Below are positions 1 through 6,942 of a stretch of DNA of 7,825 nt, in pieces. The stretch is from contig JAHWJQ010000096.1 in assembly GCA_019348305.1 (NCBI GenBank), positions 1-7,825 on the forward strand, read 5' to 3'. Under the pieces are notes generated by a model that worked only from the letters and a program-made list of their open reading frames with translations, was not told the origin of the DNA and searched no databases. The position numbers and the translations under genes are program-made. Source of the DNA: Actinomycetota bacterium. GTDB taxonomy: Bacteria > Actinomycetota > Acidimicrobiia > Acidimicrobiales > CADCTF01. Numbering within the stretch: the stretch's first letter is position 1; every line of letters begins with the position of its first letter.

Positions 1-92
1 TGGGCGACCGCCTCCCGCTGGACCGGGTTCAGCCCCAACAGATGGTCGTGATCGAAGGGGCTGGCCGGCGAATACGACGAGGGGACGGCCAC
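1..92 (-). CDS. pcrA: ATP-dependent DNA helicase UvrD/PcrA, N-terminal fragment
   Basis: Only the first 30 codons are inside the window; the gene continues past the left edge. Read on the minus strand from a GTG at 92, the peptide begins MAVPSSYSPASPFDHDHLLG and continues with LNPVQREAV. That last motif is the start of the superfamily 1 helicase core (the Q-motif region, usually LNPxQxxAV) just before the Walker A loop, which is not in view. A short variable N-terminal tail before this motif is normal for actinobacterial PcrA/UvrD1. These enzymes unwind DNA 3' to 5' in nucleotide excision repair and clear stalled replication forks. GGAGG lies only one base before the GTG, too close to act as a normal ribosome binding site, while a TATTTT hexamer ends six bases upstream, so leaderless translation fits better. 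Another SF1 helicase of the same family remains possible because so little is visible. Confidence 0.75.
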   Translation of the reverse strand, partial: MAVPSSYSPASPFDHDHLLGLNPVQREAVA

Positions 93-98
93 GCCTCC

Positions 99-104
99 AA
101 AATA
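99..104 (-). promoter_or_regulatory. Candidate -10 element (TATTTT) for the helicase gene
   Basis: TATTTT on the minus strand is followed by six bases and then the GTG start at 92, the spacing of a leaderless transcript starting at the start codon. No convincing -35 element is visible. A weak inverted repeat, AATAC-N7-GTATT (101-117), overlaps it and could be an operator, but its arms are only five bases. Confidence 0.35.
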
Positions 105-127
105 CAGCCTTGGTATTCGCGCCGCGA

Positions 128-139
128 CCGGTGCACCGG
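128..139. repeat. 12-bp perfect palindrome in the helicase/GGCT intergenic gap
   Basis: CCGGTGCACCGG reads the same on both strands. It lies in the 116-base gap between the divergently transcribed helicase and cyclotransferase-fold genes, upstream of both. A dimeric regulator could bind it, but a 12-bp palindrome can arise by chance in such GC-rich DNA. Confidence 0.3.
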
Positions 140-176
140 CGTGCGACGCTGCCCCGTGGCCGTGTTCGACAACGCG

Positions 177-192
177 CGGGTCGATCGACCCG
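177..192. repeat. 16-bp perfect palindrome just upstream of the GGCT-fold gene
   Basis: CGGGTCGATCGACCCG is a perfect palindrome with no spacer. It ends six bases before the GGAGG ribosome binding site (199-203) of the gene starting at 209, where an operator would block transcription or a hairpin would affect translation. No regulator gene is visible nearby. Function is inferred from position only. Confidence 0.4.
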
Positions 193-208
193 TCGGTTGG
201 AGGTTGGG

Positions 209-568
209 GTGACCGACGCCGTGTTCGTCTACGGCACGCTGCTGCCCGGCGAATGTCGCTGGCAGCTGCTCAGGCCCTATGCAGCCTCGTGGGTACCCGC
301 AACCGCCCGTGGCCGCCTCTGGGACACCGGGAACGGATATCCCGCTGCAACCTTCGATGATGAGGCGGAGGAGGTGCCGGGGGCCGTCGTCGTTCTCGCC
401 CCCGGCGTCGCCGCTGAAGCGTTGGCGCTTCTGGACGGGATCGAGGCCGAAGGGATTCTCTACAGGCGGGTGGAGGTGCGCACGTCTCGGGGCCAAGCCT
501 TCAGTTACGAGTGGGTGGGGGCAACGGAAGGTCTCGCCCCACTTCACCGGGGTTGGCCTCGGTCGTGA
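209..568 (+). CDS. Gamma-glutamylcyclotransferase-fold (AIG2-like/GGCT) family protein
   Basis: This 119-residue protein has the hallmarks of the small cytoplasmic GGCT/AIG2-like fold. It opens with VFVYGTLLPGE (residues 5-15), the conserved YGTL substrate-binding loop. Near residues 74-88 it has LLDGIEAEGILYRRVEV-like sequence, where family members carry the catalytic acid (here probably Glu79) before a conserved Tyr-Arg-Arg. The family releases 5-oxoproline from gamma-glutamyl amines or peptides, but the substrate cannot be told from sequence. GTG 209 is chosen because GGAGG (199-203) lies five bases upstream and the motif follows at once; the open frame extends back to 110 but that part has no family features. 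The stop overlaps the GTG of the next gene (GTGA), suggesting translational coupling. Confidence 0.85.
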   Translation: MTDAVFVYGTLLPGECRWQLLRPYAASWVPATARGRLWDTGNGYPAATFDDEAEEVPGAVVVLAPGVAAEALALLDGIEAEGILYRRVEVRTSRGQAFSYEWVGATEGLAPLHRGWPRS

Positions 569-851
569 CCGCAATCTCGTACCGCATGATCCTCGCCATC
601 ACGTTGCCGGCCCACGCTTCTGGGCGGTCCTGGCCGGAGGCGGCGCGCTGTTCATCCTCGGCGTCCATGTCGGCCCGGCCGCGGGTGACTCGGTGACCAC
701 CATCCCCGACCAGTACGGCTCCCGCCTCGCTGACGTCGCAGCCCTGCTGGTGCTGGCATTGCTTCTTGCTGCACTGGTCGCGCACTTCGCATACGAGGCC
801 CGGTCAGCGGCACGGCATGCACAAGCAAAAGCTGACGGCCGCGCTGGTTGA
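565..851 (+). pseudogene. Small two-helix membrane protein, apparent one-base frameshift
   Basis: I do not recognise a family. The frame ending at TGA 849-851 encodes a hydrophobic stretch around AVLAGGGALFILGVHV, a short polar loop (TTIPDQYGSRLADV), a strong second helix (AALLVLALLLAALVAHFAYE) and a basic tail, so two membrane helices. That frame has no ATG, GTG or TTG before the first helix except deep inside the upstream gene. The GTG at 565, which overlaps the upstream stop as GTGA, and the ATG at 586 are in a different frame that stops at 694-696. Adding one base between about 590 and 625, for example in the GGG at 622-624, joins them into a 95-residue protein starting MTAISYRMILAI. Without repair, only a 52-residue piece from GTG 693 with one helix could be made. 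The reality of this gene is moderately supported; the frameshift is inference. Confidence 0.45.
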
Positions 852-878
852 CGTACCGGTGATGGCGGGGCCGGCGAA

Positions 879-1898
879 TCACTGCCGTCCCGGCGGGAGG
901 TCGAAGGCCTCTGCCACCAGCTGGTAGGAACGCAGCCGGGCGGCCTGGTCGTGGCAGTTGGTGAGCACCACCACCTCGCCCACTCCGAAGGCGCCGGCCA
1001 GGCCCACGAGCGTGTCCTTCACCCGCTCGGGAGTGCCGACCACCATCCCGGCGCGGGACTGCTCCACCCGGGCCCGCTCCAGGTCGGTCAGGGGCAGTCG
1101 CGCCGCCTGCTGCGGTGGGAGCAGCGGCCCCCGCTCCGCCCCCTCTCGCCGAAGGTGCCAGACGGCGACCGACGTCGCCAGCCCCTGGGCGGCGGCGTCG
1201 GTGTCGGCACACAGCACCGACACGGCGAGGCTCGCCTGGGGATGGTCGAGGCGTCCCGATGGCCTGAAGCCCTTCCGGTAGGCGCCCATCACCTGGGGCC
1301 CGAAGTCGGCGGTGATGAAGTGGGCGAAGCTGAACGGCAGGCCGAGGTAGGCGGCGCAGGCGGCGCCCTGGCTGCTCGAGCCCAGGATCCACACCTCGGG
1401 CCCGTCCTCTGCCGTAGGCATCGCCCTCACGCCGGCGTACGGGTGGTCCTCATCGAGGTCGTCGTCGAGGAAGCCCAGCAGATCCACCACCTTCTGGGCG
1501 AAGTGCTCGTCCCCCAGGGCGCCCGGGCGGTACTGCAGCGCCGCTTCGGCCACGGGGTCGGCGCCGGCGGTTCGCCCGACCCCGAGGTCGATGCGGCCGG
1601 GGTGGAGGGCGTGGAGCAACCGGAAGTTCTCCGCCACCTTGAGCGGGCTGTAATGCGGCAGCAGCACCCCTCCGGAACCGACCCGCATCGCGGTGGTGCG
1701 GGCCGCCACGGCGGCGACCAGGATCTCGGGGCTGACGCTGGCCAGCGAGGCGGTGTTGTGGTGCTCGGCCAGCCAGTACCGGTGATAGCCGAGGTCCTCG
1801 CTGGCGCTGGCAAGAGCCAGGGTGGCAGCCACGGCTTCAGCCCCGGTGGACCCGTCGGGGACCGGGCACTGGTCGAGCACGCTCAGCGCCAGGTCCAC
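879..1898 (-). CDS. LLM class flavin-dependent oxidoreductase (luciferase-like, YhbW-type group)
   Basis: This 339-residue protein is a complete bacterial-luciferase-like TIM-barrel enzyme. It begins LALSVLDQCPVPDG, then has the YWLAEHHN signature (residues 41-48), SPEILVAAVAARTT, VGSGGVLLPHYSPLKVAENF (73-92) and GRIDLGVGRTAGAD (101-113), which match the 'luciferase family oxidoreductase, group 1' pattern seen in E. coli YhbW. The PEVWILGSSSQGA segment is the usual flavin-phosphate region, and the C-terminal GTPERVKDTL is also typical. Members use FMN or F420; which one, and the substrate, cannot be read from sequence. GTG 1898 is preceded by GAGGGG (1908-1913) nine bases upstream. The gene starts 17 bases after the guaA stop, so it is probably the last gene of a guaA transcript. 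It converges with the plus-strand membrane-protein gene, leaving a 27-base gap without a clear terminator. Confidence 0.9.
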   Translation of the reverse strand: MDLALSVLDQCPVPDGSTGAEAVAATLALASASEDLGYHRYWLAEHHNTASLASVSPEILVAAVAARTTAMRVGSGGVLLPHYSPLKVAENFRLLHALHPGRIDLGVGRTAGADPVAEAALQYRPGALGDEHFAQKVVDLLGFLDDDLDEDHPYAGVRAMPTAEDGPEVWILGSSSQGAACAAYLGLPFSFAHFITADFGPQVMGAYRKGFRPSGRLDHPQASLAVSVLCADTDAAAQGLATSVAVWHLRREGAERGPLLPPQQAARLPLTDLERARVEQSRAGMVVGTPERVKDTLVGLAGAFGVGEVVVLTNCHDQAARLRSYQLVAEAFDLPPGRQ

Positions 1899-1915
1899 CC
1901 CTGGCTACCCCTCGA

Positions 1916-3460
1916 CTACTCCCACTCGATGGTGCCGGGCGGCTTGGAGGTGATGTCGAGGGCGACGCGGTTGACGCCCGGGACCTCGTTGATGATCCGG
2001 CTGGACAACCGCTCGAGCACGTCGTAGGGCAGCCGCGCCCAGTCGGCGGTCATGGCGTCGTCGGAGGTCACCGCCCGGATGACGATCGGGTAGGCGTAGG
2101 TGCGCTCGTCGCCCATCACGCCGACGCTGCGTACCGCCGGCAGCACCGCGAACGCCTGCCAGATCTCCCGGTACAAGCCGGCCTTCTTGATCTCCTCGGT
2201 GACGATCTCGTCGGCGGCGCGGATGATCTGGAGGCGCTCGTTGGTCACCGTCCCCACGATGCGCACCGCCAAGCCGGGGCCCGGGAAGGGCTGGCGCCAC
2301 ACGATCTCCTCCGGCAGCCCTAGCTGCTCGCCCATGGCCCGCACCTCGTCCTTGAACAGGTTGCGCAACGGCTCGACGAGCTCGAAGTTCATGTCGTCGG
2401 GAAGCCCCCCCACGTTGTGGTGGCTCTTGATGCGGGCCGCGTCCTTGGTCCCCGACTCGATGATGTCGGGGTACAGCGTCCCCTGCACGAGGAAGCGGGC
2501 GTCGCTGTGGTCGACGGCAACCTCTTCGAACACCCGGATGAAGGTCTCACCGATGGCCTTGCGCTTGCGCTCGGGGTCGATCACGTCGTTGAGCTGCTCG
2601 AGGAACCGGTCGGCAGCCTTGACGTGGACCAGGTCGATCTTGAACTGCTGACGGAAGGTCTGTTCGACCTGCTCGCTCTCGCCCGCCCTCATGAGTCCGG
2701 TGTCGACGTAGACACAGGTGAGCTGGTCCCCTATGGCCTTGTGGACGAGGGCGGCGGCCACCGCCGAGTCCACGCCTCCGGACAGGCCGCAGATCACCTT
2801 CTCGCTGCCCACCTGGGCCCGGATGGCTTCGACCGAGGTCTCGATGATGCTGGCCATGGTCCAGGTGGGCCGGCAGCCGGCGACGTCGTAGAGGAAGTTC
2901 TTGAGCACCTCCTGGCCGCGGGCGGTGTGCATCACCTCGGGGTGGAACTGGACGCCGAAGATGCCGCGTTCGAGGTGCTCCAGAGCGGCCACGGGCGCCT
3001 CTGCCGTGGTGGCGGTGACGCGGAACCCTTCGGGAGGGCGGGTGATGGAGTCGAAGTGGCTCATCCACACGTCCTGGGTGCTGGGCAACTCGCTGAACAG
3101 CACCGACGAGTTCGTCACCACCATCGCGGTGCGGCCGTACTCTCCCCGCCCCGTGCGCGCCACCTCGCCGCCCAGTTGCTGGGCCACCAGCTGGGCGCCG
3201 TAGCAGATGCCGAAGACGGGGACGCCGGCCTCGTAGACGGCGGGGTCGATGGTGGGCGCCCCCTCCACGTGCACGGACGCGGGACCGCCGCTGAAGATGA
3301 TCCCCTTGGGCTTGCGGGCGAGCATCTCGGCCACGGGCATGGTGTGGGGGACGATCTCGCTGTAGACGTGGGCCTCGCGGACGCGGCGGGCGATCAGCTG
3401 CGCGTACTGAGCGCCGAAATCGACCACCAGCACCGTGTCGAACGGCTCGTCCTCGACCAT
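1916..3460 (-). CDS. guaA: GMP synthase (glutamine-hydrolysing)
   Basis: GuaA converts XMP, ATP and glutamine to GMP, the last step of guanine nucleotide synthesis, in the cytoplasm. The 514-residue protein is full length. The N-terminal class I glutamine amidotransferase domain shows FSGGPASV (56-63), the nucleophile Cys86 in GICYGAQ, and His173/Glu175 in GVQFHPEV. The ATP pyrophosphatase domain begins with the P-loop SGGVDS (227-232). Further family blocks follow: [24 protein letters not shown], and [23 protein letters not shown] in pieces. The C-terminal dimerisation domain ends in the usual [12 protein letters not shown]. No key residue is missing. ATG 3460 gives the normal N-terminus ([18 protein letters not shown]). 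There is no good Shine-Dalgarno; a TAGGCT hexamer ends five bases upstream, suggesting a leaderless transcript. GuaB3 upstream in the same direction belongs to the preceding pathway step. Confidence 0.98.
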   Translation of the reverse strand: MVEDEPFDTVLVVDFGAQYAQLIARRVREAHVYSEIVPHTMPVAEMLARKPKGIIFSGGPASVHVEGAPTIDPAVYEAGVPVFGICYGAQLVAQQLGGEVARTGRGEYGRTAMVVTNSSVLFSELPSTQDVWMSHFDSITRPPEGFRVTATTAEAPVAALEHLERGIFGVQFHPEVMHTARGQEVLKNFLYDVAGCRPTWTMASIIETSVEAIRAQVGSEKVICGLSGGVDSAVAAALVHKAIGDQLTCVYVDTGLMRAGESEQVEQTFRQQFKIDLVHVKAADRFLEQLNDVIDPERKRKAIGETFIRVFEEVAVDHSDARFLVQGTLYPDIIESGTKDAARIKSHHNVGGLPDDMNFELVEPLRNLFKDEVRAMGEQLGLPEEIVWRQPFPGPGLAVRIVGTVTNERLQIIRAADEIVTEEIKKAGLYREIWQAFAVLPAVRSVGVMGDERTYAYPIVIRAVTSDDAMTADWARLPYDVLERLSSRIINEVPGVNRVALDITSKPPGTIEWE

Positions 3461-3465
3461 GGCTC

Positions 3466-3471
3466 AGCCTA
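3466..3471 (-). promoter_or_regulatory. Candidate leaderless -10 element (TAGGCT) of guaA
   Basis: On the minus strand TAGGCT is followed by GAGCC and then the guaA ATG. This fits the TANNNT -10 consensus at the spacing expected when transcription starts at the start codon. The same context (TAGGTT GAGCCG ATG) precedes the gene starting at 7124. No -35 element is evident. The 56-base gap after the MDR oxidoreductase gives room for guaA's own promoter. Confidence 0.45.
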
Positions 3472-3516
3472 CCCGGCACGCCTCGGCAGCACGCGGCTTG
3501 TCGGCCGGCGTCGGCG

Positions 3517-4457
3517 CTAGTCGCCGACCAGCAGCACGACCTTGCCCCGGACGTGGCCCGCCTCGCTCAGTTGGTGGGCGCCGCGAACGTCGTCGAGCGA
3601 GAACTGCGCGCCGACGACGGGCAGCAGGTGGCCGGATTCGACCAGCTGGCCAGCTCGAGCGAGAGCCTCCGCATCGGGTGCACCAGGATGCGCCCCGCCT
3701 CCACGTCGCCGCGCTGGGCCCGCCCGGCGTCCGGGTCGGCCACGAGGGACACCAAACGCCCGCCTCCGCCCAGGACGTCGAAGGAGCGGTCGAGGGTGTC
3801 GCCGCCGACGCCATCCAGCACCACGTCCACCGGGCCCACCTCGTCCTCGAAGCGCGACGTCCGGTAGTCGACCACGTGGTCGGCGCCGAGGGAGGCCACC
3901 AGATCGTGGTTGGCAGCGGAGGCCGTCGCCACGACCCGGGCGCCCTTCCACTTGGCGAGCTGCACGGCGACGTGACCCACTCCCCCGGCCGCGGCATGCA
4001 CCAGCACCGTCTCGCCCGGTTGCAGCCGAGCCGTGGTGAACAGCGCCTGCCACGCCGTCAGCGTCACCAGAGGGAGGGCGGCGGCATGGGGATGGTCGAC
4101 CACGTCGGGCTTGGGGACGACCTCGGCCGCGGGCACGGCCACGAACTCGGCGTAGCAGCAGCCGGGCTCCGGAAAGCGCACCATGCCGAAGACCTCGTCG
4201 CCAGGCCCGAAGTCCTCGACGCCCGCGCCCACCGCCTCGACCACCCCTGACACATCCCAGCCGAGGATGAGGGGGAATTGCTGCGCCTCCCAGCGCCGGG
4301 CCGCTCCCTGGCCTTTGCGCGTCTTCCAGTCGACCGGGTTCACGCCCGCAGCCATGACCCGCACGAGCAGCTCGCCCGAGCCGGCGTCAGGCCGCGGCAC
4401 GTCCTCCACGATCAGAACCTCCGGCCCGCCGTAGCGGTGGATGCGCACGGCGCGCAT
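3517..4457 (-). pseudogene. NADP-dependent quinone-oxidoreductase-like MDR enzyme, one-base frameshift
   Basis: This is a zinc-free medium-chain dehydrogenase/reductase of the quinone oxidoreductase type. It starts MRAVRIHRYGGPEVL and has the GroES-like half (ELLVRVMAAGVNPVDWKTRKG), LGWDVSGVVEAVGAGV, GDEVFGM, then the Rossmann half with VLVHAAAGGVG (NADPH loop), GADHVVDYR and VDVVLDGVGGDTL. After GRILVHP the frame turns into low-complexity sequence and stops at 3567. The expected C-terminus, DAEALARAGQLVESG through FSLDDVRGAHQ to GHVRGKVVLLV, lies in another frame and ends at TAG 3517-3519. Adding one base at the GGG run 3676-3678 (CCC on the coding strand) restores a normal protein of about 313 residues. 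ATG 4457 is preferred because it matches the family start; the in-frame ATG 4469 sits at the foot of a large hairpin. Substrate is unknown; broken gene versus sequencing error is undecided. Confidence 0.85.
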
Positions 4458-4468
4458 CAACGAGCCCA

Positions 4469-4515
4469 TTCTGGGGATGTCCGCGCCCCTGACAGGTGTG
4501 CAGACATCCCCAGAA
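4469..4515. repeat. Perfect 13-bp inverted repeat with 21-base loop between guaB3 and the MDR gene
   Basis: The arms are TTCTGGGGATGTC (4469-4481) and GACATCCCCAGAA (4503-4515), exact reverse complements. The unit fills most of the 75-base gap between the guaB3 stop (4533) and the MDR start (4457). On the minus strand it would form an RNA hairpin 17 bases after the guaB3 stop, but no T-run follows, so it is not a classical intrinsic terminator. It could be a U-tract-less terminator or mRNA processing site, an operator, or a copy of a dispersed palindromic element. I see no second copy in the window and no clear target-site duplication. Confidence 0.7.
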
Positions 4516-4532
4516 CCGCCAGTGGCTTGTGG

Positions 4533-5696
4533 CTAGTGGCCCATCCCGATGCCCTGGGACCGCTGCAACTGCTTGCCCTCGGTCTGCAACGCTGGCGCCA
4601 CCATGACCTCGGCCTTCTGGAACTCCTTGACCGTCTCGTAGCCGCAGGTGGCCATCGACGTCCTGAGGGCGCCGAAGAGGTTGAGGCGGCCGTCGTTCTC
4701 ATGGGCCGGGCCGACCAGGATCTCCTGCAGGGTGCCCAGCGCCCCCACCCGGATGCGCGCCCCTCGGGGCAAGCTGGCGTGGAAGGTCGCCATGCCCCAG
4801 TGGTAGCCCCGGCCGGGGGCCTCGTGGGCGGCCGCCAGCGGCGAGCCGATCATCACCGCGTCGGCCCCGCAGGCGATGGCCTTCGCGATGTCGCCGCCCT
4901 TGCTCATCCCCCCGTCGGCGACGACGTGGACATATCAGCCCGTGAACTCCACGGTGGCCATCCCGGGGCCCGCGGCGTCGGCGATGGCGGTGGCCTGGGG
5001 CACGCCCACGCCGAGCACGCCCCGGGTGGTGCAGGCGTTGCCGGGGCCGACGCCCACCAGGATGCCGACGGCTCCGGTCCGCATCAGGTGCAGCGCGGCC
5101 TGGTAGGACGCGCAGCCCCCCACGATCACCGGGATCTCGAACTCCCGGATGAACTTCTTGAGGTTGAGGGGCTCCACCGTCTTGGAGACGTGCTCGGCCG
5201 ACACCACGGTTCCCTGGATCACGAACAGGTCCAGCTCGGCGTCCACCACCGCCTGCGAGAGCGCCTCGACCCGCTGAGGTGTGAGCGACCCGGCCGCTGT
5301 CACGCCGGCGTCTTTGATCTCCCGGATGCGCTGGGTCACCAGCTCGGGCTTCACGGGCTCGGCATAGATCTGCTGCATCCGAGCGGTGGCCTTTTCGTTG
5401 TCGAGGGTCGAGATCTCCTCGAAGAGGGCCTCGGGCTCTTCGTAGCGGGTCCACAGGCCCTCGAGGTTGAGGACTCCGAGGCCACCCAGGCGTCCCACTT
5501 CGATCGCCGTGGCCGGGCTCATCACCCCGTCCATGGCGGCTCCCAGGAGCGGCAGTTGGAACTTGTAGGCGTCGATCTCCCACGAGACGTCGACATCCTC
5601 GGGATCCCTCGTGCGCCGGCTGGGAACGATCGCGATGTCGTCGAACCCGTAGGCCCGCCGCCCCGACTTGCCGATGCCGATCTCGACCTCAGCCAC
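4533..5696 (-). pseudogene. guaB3: GuaB family IMP dehydrogenase-related protein (GuaB3), in-frame TGA
   Basis: The protein is a CBS-less IMP dehydrogenase-like (beta/alpha)8 barrel. N-terminal GRRAYGFDDIAIVPSRRTR and the internal GGLGVLNLEG match actinobacterial GuaB3. The loop GPGNACTTR (217-225) keeps the catalytic Cys222 that binds the IMP C2 position in true IMP dehydrogenases, followed by GVPQATAIADAA. The frame then meets TGA at 4935-4937 (codon 254) and continues in the same frame with [54 protein letters not shown] and [15 protein letters not shown] to TAG 4533-4535, total 387 codons. Relatives have Gly-Arg-Tyr-Val-His here, so TGA most simply replaces an Arg CGA. As written, the product lacks the phosphate-binding end of the barrel and should be inactive. 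GTG 5696 has AAGGGG (5703-5708) six bases upstream. Role: IMP to XMP or a related nucleotide reaction, upstream of GuaA. Confidence 0.9.
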
Positions 5697-5725
5697 AGCT
5701 CACCCCTTCGCCCCGGAAAGAGGAA

Positions 5726-5731
5726 AGTCTA
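5726..5731 (-). promoter_or_regulatory. Candidate -10 element (TAGACT) upstream of guaB3
   Basis: TAGACT on the minus strand fits TANNNT and lies about 30 bases before the guaB3 GTG, leaving a short leader that carries the AAGGGG ribosome binding site. The 80-base gap after the DUF2752 gene gives room for a promoter. No -35 match is visible. Confidence 0.35.
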
Positions 5732-5776
5732 CTGGTGGCGGCGCGGCTAGGCGGCGACCGGAGGGCGCCGGGAGGC

Positions 5777-6211
5777 TCACGTGGCGAGGAACGACAACGG
5801 CGCGAACGGGAGGTTGCGCAGCACCCCGAACAGCGCCGCCACCGCGCCCACCGCCCATGGGACCCAGCGATTGTCGGCCCACGCCGGCCGGCGCCCCCGC
5901 AGTACCCAGAACAGCGCCACCGCAGCCACCAGCGGCAGGGCGGCGACGTAGAGGGCGTTGAAGTCGAGCGCCGCCGTCAAGTCGCCCCGCAGCAACTGGT
6001 GCGTCGCCCTGGTGGCGCCGCACAGCGGGCAGTCGAGACCGGTCAGCAGCTTGAGCGGGCACGGAGGCCCGAGCGCCTGGCGGCTGGGATCGACCAGGCC
6101 GACCACCACCAGCGCAGCACCGCCGGCAACCGCGGCGGCGAGGTGACGGCGGTGCAGGTGGGTGGCCAGAGTCAAGGTCTGAACGCCCATCGACCACGAG
6201 GCTACCGCCAT
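5777..6211 (-). CDS. DUF2752 family membrane protein
   Basis: This 144-residue protein carries the DUF2752 signature: CPLKLLTGLDCPLCGATRA, followed by LLRGDLTAALDFNALYV. The paired cysteines of CPxCG are conserved in the family. Three hydrophobic segments are visible: HLAAAVAGGAALVVVGLV, ALYVAALPLVAAVALFWVL and WVPWAVGAVAALFGVL, so it is an integral membrane protein. The function of the family is not established. ATG 6211 lies eight bases after the NUDIX stop and is chosen for operon packing; ATG 6190 is an alternative seven codons in, and neither has a good Shine-Dalgarno. The open frame extends back to 6724 but that part is antisense-like shadow across the NUDIX gene. It is probably the last gene of the operon beginning at 7124. 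Confidence 0.88.
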   Translation of the reverse strand: MAVASWSMGVQTLTLATHLHRRHLAAAVAGGAALVVVGLVDPSRQALGPPCPLKLLTGLDCPLCGATRATHQLLRGDLTAALDFNALYVAALPLVAAVALFWVLRGRRPAWADNRWVPWAVGAVAALFGVLRNLPFAPLSFLAT

Positions 6212-6219
6212 GGTCGAGG

Positions 6220-6942
6220 TCAAACAGGCCCTCGCCCGACGATGAGGCAGAGCAACTCGTGGAGCACTCTGGCCGTCGCCCCCCACACCGTCTCGCCCGC
6301 CACGTCGAAGAAGTAGACCGACCGGTCCCCCTCCTCGGAGCCGACCTCCCGGGCGACCGGGGCCGTAAGGCTCCACACCTCCTCGTGGAAGATGCCTTCG
6401 CCCATCAGTTCGCCCAGAGCGACGTCGAAGACGCGGTCGACCTCGGCGGGGTTCGGAGCGAGGGACGGGCGGCCGGGCAGGATGCCCACCACCGGGTAGA
6501 TGCCGGCGCCGCTCGAAATCGTGAACAGTCGGCTCAGGCGGCCCACGACTTCGACCGACGCCCGGTCGAGGCCGACCTCCTCCTCGGCCTCCCGGAGCGC
6601 GGCACCGACCAATGTCTCTCCCGGTTCCACCCGACCTCCGGGGAAGGCCACCTGTCCGCTGTGGGACCGCAGCCACGCCGTACGCCGGGTGAGCAGGATT
6701 CGGGCCTCGCCCCCCTCGTCCCACACGGCCACGAGCACGGCCGATGCCGGCACCACGTCGGGGGCGACGACGGGGAGGTCCGGGTGGTCAACGACTGCCT
6801 CCCGGACCTCGGCCGCAGTCACCCTCGGTCGGCCCGGCGCGCCGGCCGCCGACGCCCACGGCGGCAGGCCCCCTCGGCGGGCGCCCGGCGGCCGAGGGAT
6901 CGGCTGGGCGAACGGGTCGGCTTCGCTCACGCCCGCGGTCAC
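6220..6942 (-). CDS. NUDIX hydrolase, CoA pyrophosphatase (NudL/YeaB-like)
   Basis: This 240-residue protein hydrolyses a nucleoside-diphosphate compound, probably coenzyme A to phosphopantetheine and 3',5'-ADP. The complete NUDIX box runs from Gly103 to Leu125 (GRVEPGE, seven residues, REAEEEVGL), with the metal-binding glutamates present. Just before it, LLTRRTAWLRSHSGQVAFPG matches the extra motif that marks the CoA-pyrophosphatase subgroup, and the C-terminal VYFFDVAGETVWGATARVL is also typical. GTG 6942 overlaps the TGA of the upstream 61-residue gene (GTGA). GTG 6930 is an alternative with GGGGAG eleven bases upstream. The first 40 residues are rich in Pro and Gly and probably disordered. 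The gene is the middle member of a tight three-gene cluster. Confidence 0.93.
   Translation of the reverse strand: MTAGVSEADPFAQPIPRPPGARRGGLPPWASAAGAPGRPRVTAAEVREAVVDHPDLPVVAPDVVPASAVLVAVWDEGGEARILLTRRTAWLRSHSGQVAFPGGRVEPGETLVGAALREAEEEVGLDRASVEVVGRLSRLFTISSGAGIYPVVGILPGRPSLAPNPAEVDRVFDVALGELMGEGIFHEEVWSLTAPVAREVGSEEGDRSVYFFDVAGETVWGATARVLHELLCLIVGRGPV

Noticed and set aside
29..574. A 181-codon minus-strand open frame opposite the GGCT-fold gene
   Set aside because: It has low-complexity composition and overlaps both the GGCT-fold gene and the helicase start, which have recognisable motifs in other frames.
3676..3678. Programmed ribosomal frameshifting in the MDR gene
   Set aside because: The site is a plain three-base run without a slippery heptamer, and this enzyme family is not known to use frameshifting.
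4469..4515. A MITE or insertion-sequence remnant
   Set aside because: At 47 bases it is very short, there is no visible target-site duplication and no transposase fragment nearby; kept only as an unexplained inverted repeat.
4935..4937. TGA recoded as tryptophan, selenocysteine or another amino acid in guaB3
   Set aside because: TGA ends several intact genes here (566-568, 879-881, 5777-5779, 6220-6222, 6939-6941), so it is not reassigned. The family has no selenocysteine at this place and no SECIS-like hairpin directly after the codon was evident by eye.
4278..5750. A 490-codon plus-strand open frame across guaB3 and the MDR gene, and similar long ones at 951-2027 and 2417-3520
   Set aside because: They are antisense shadows of GC-rich genes: rich in His, Gly, Arg and Val, without family motifs, and the opposite strand encodes clear conserved enzymes.
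5777..6724. Longer version of the DUF2752 gene starting at 6724
   Set aside because: The added part overlaps the NUDIX gene in another frame and consists of Arg/Gly/Pro-rich shadow sequence; the family domain begins after the ATG at 6211.
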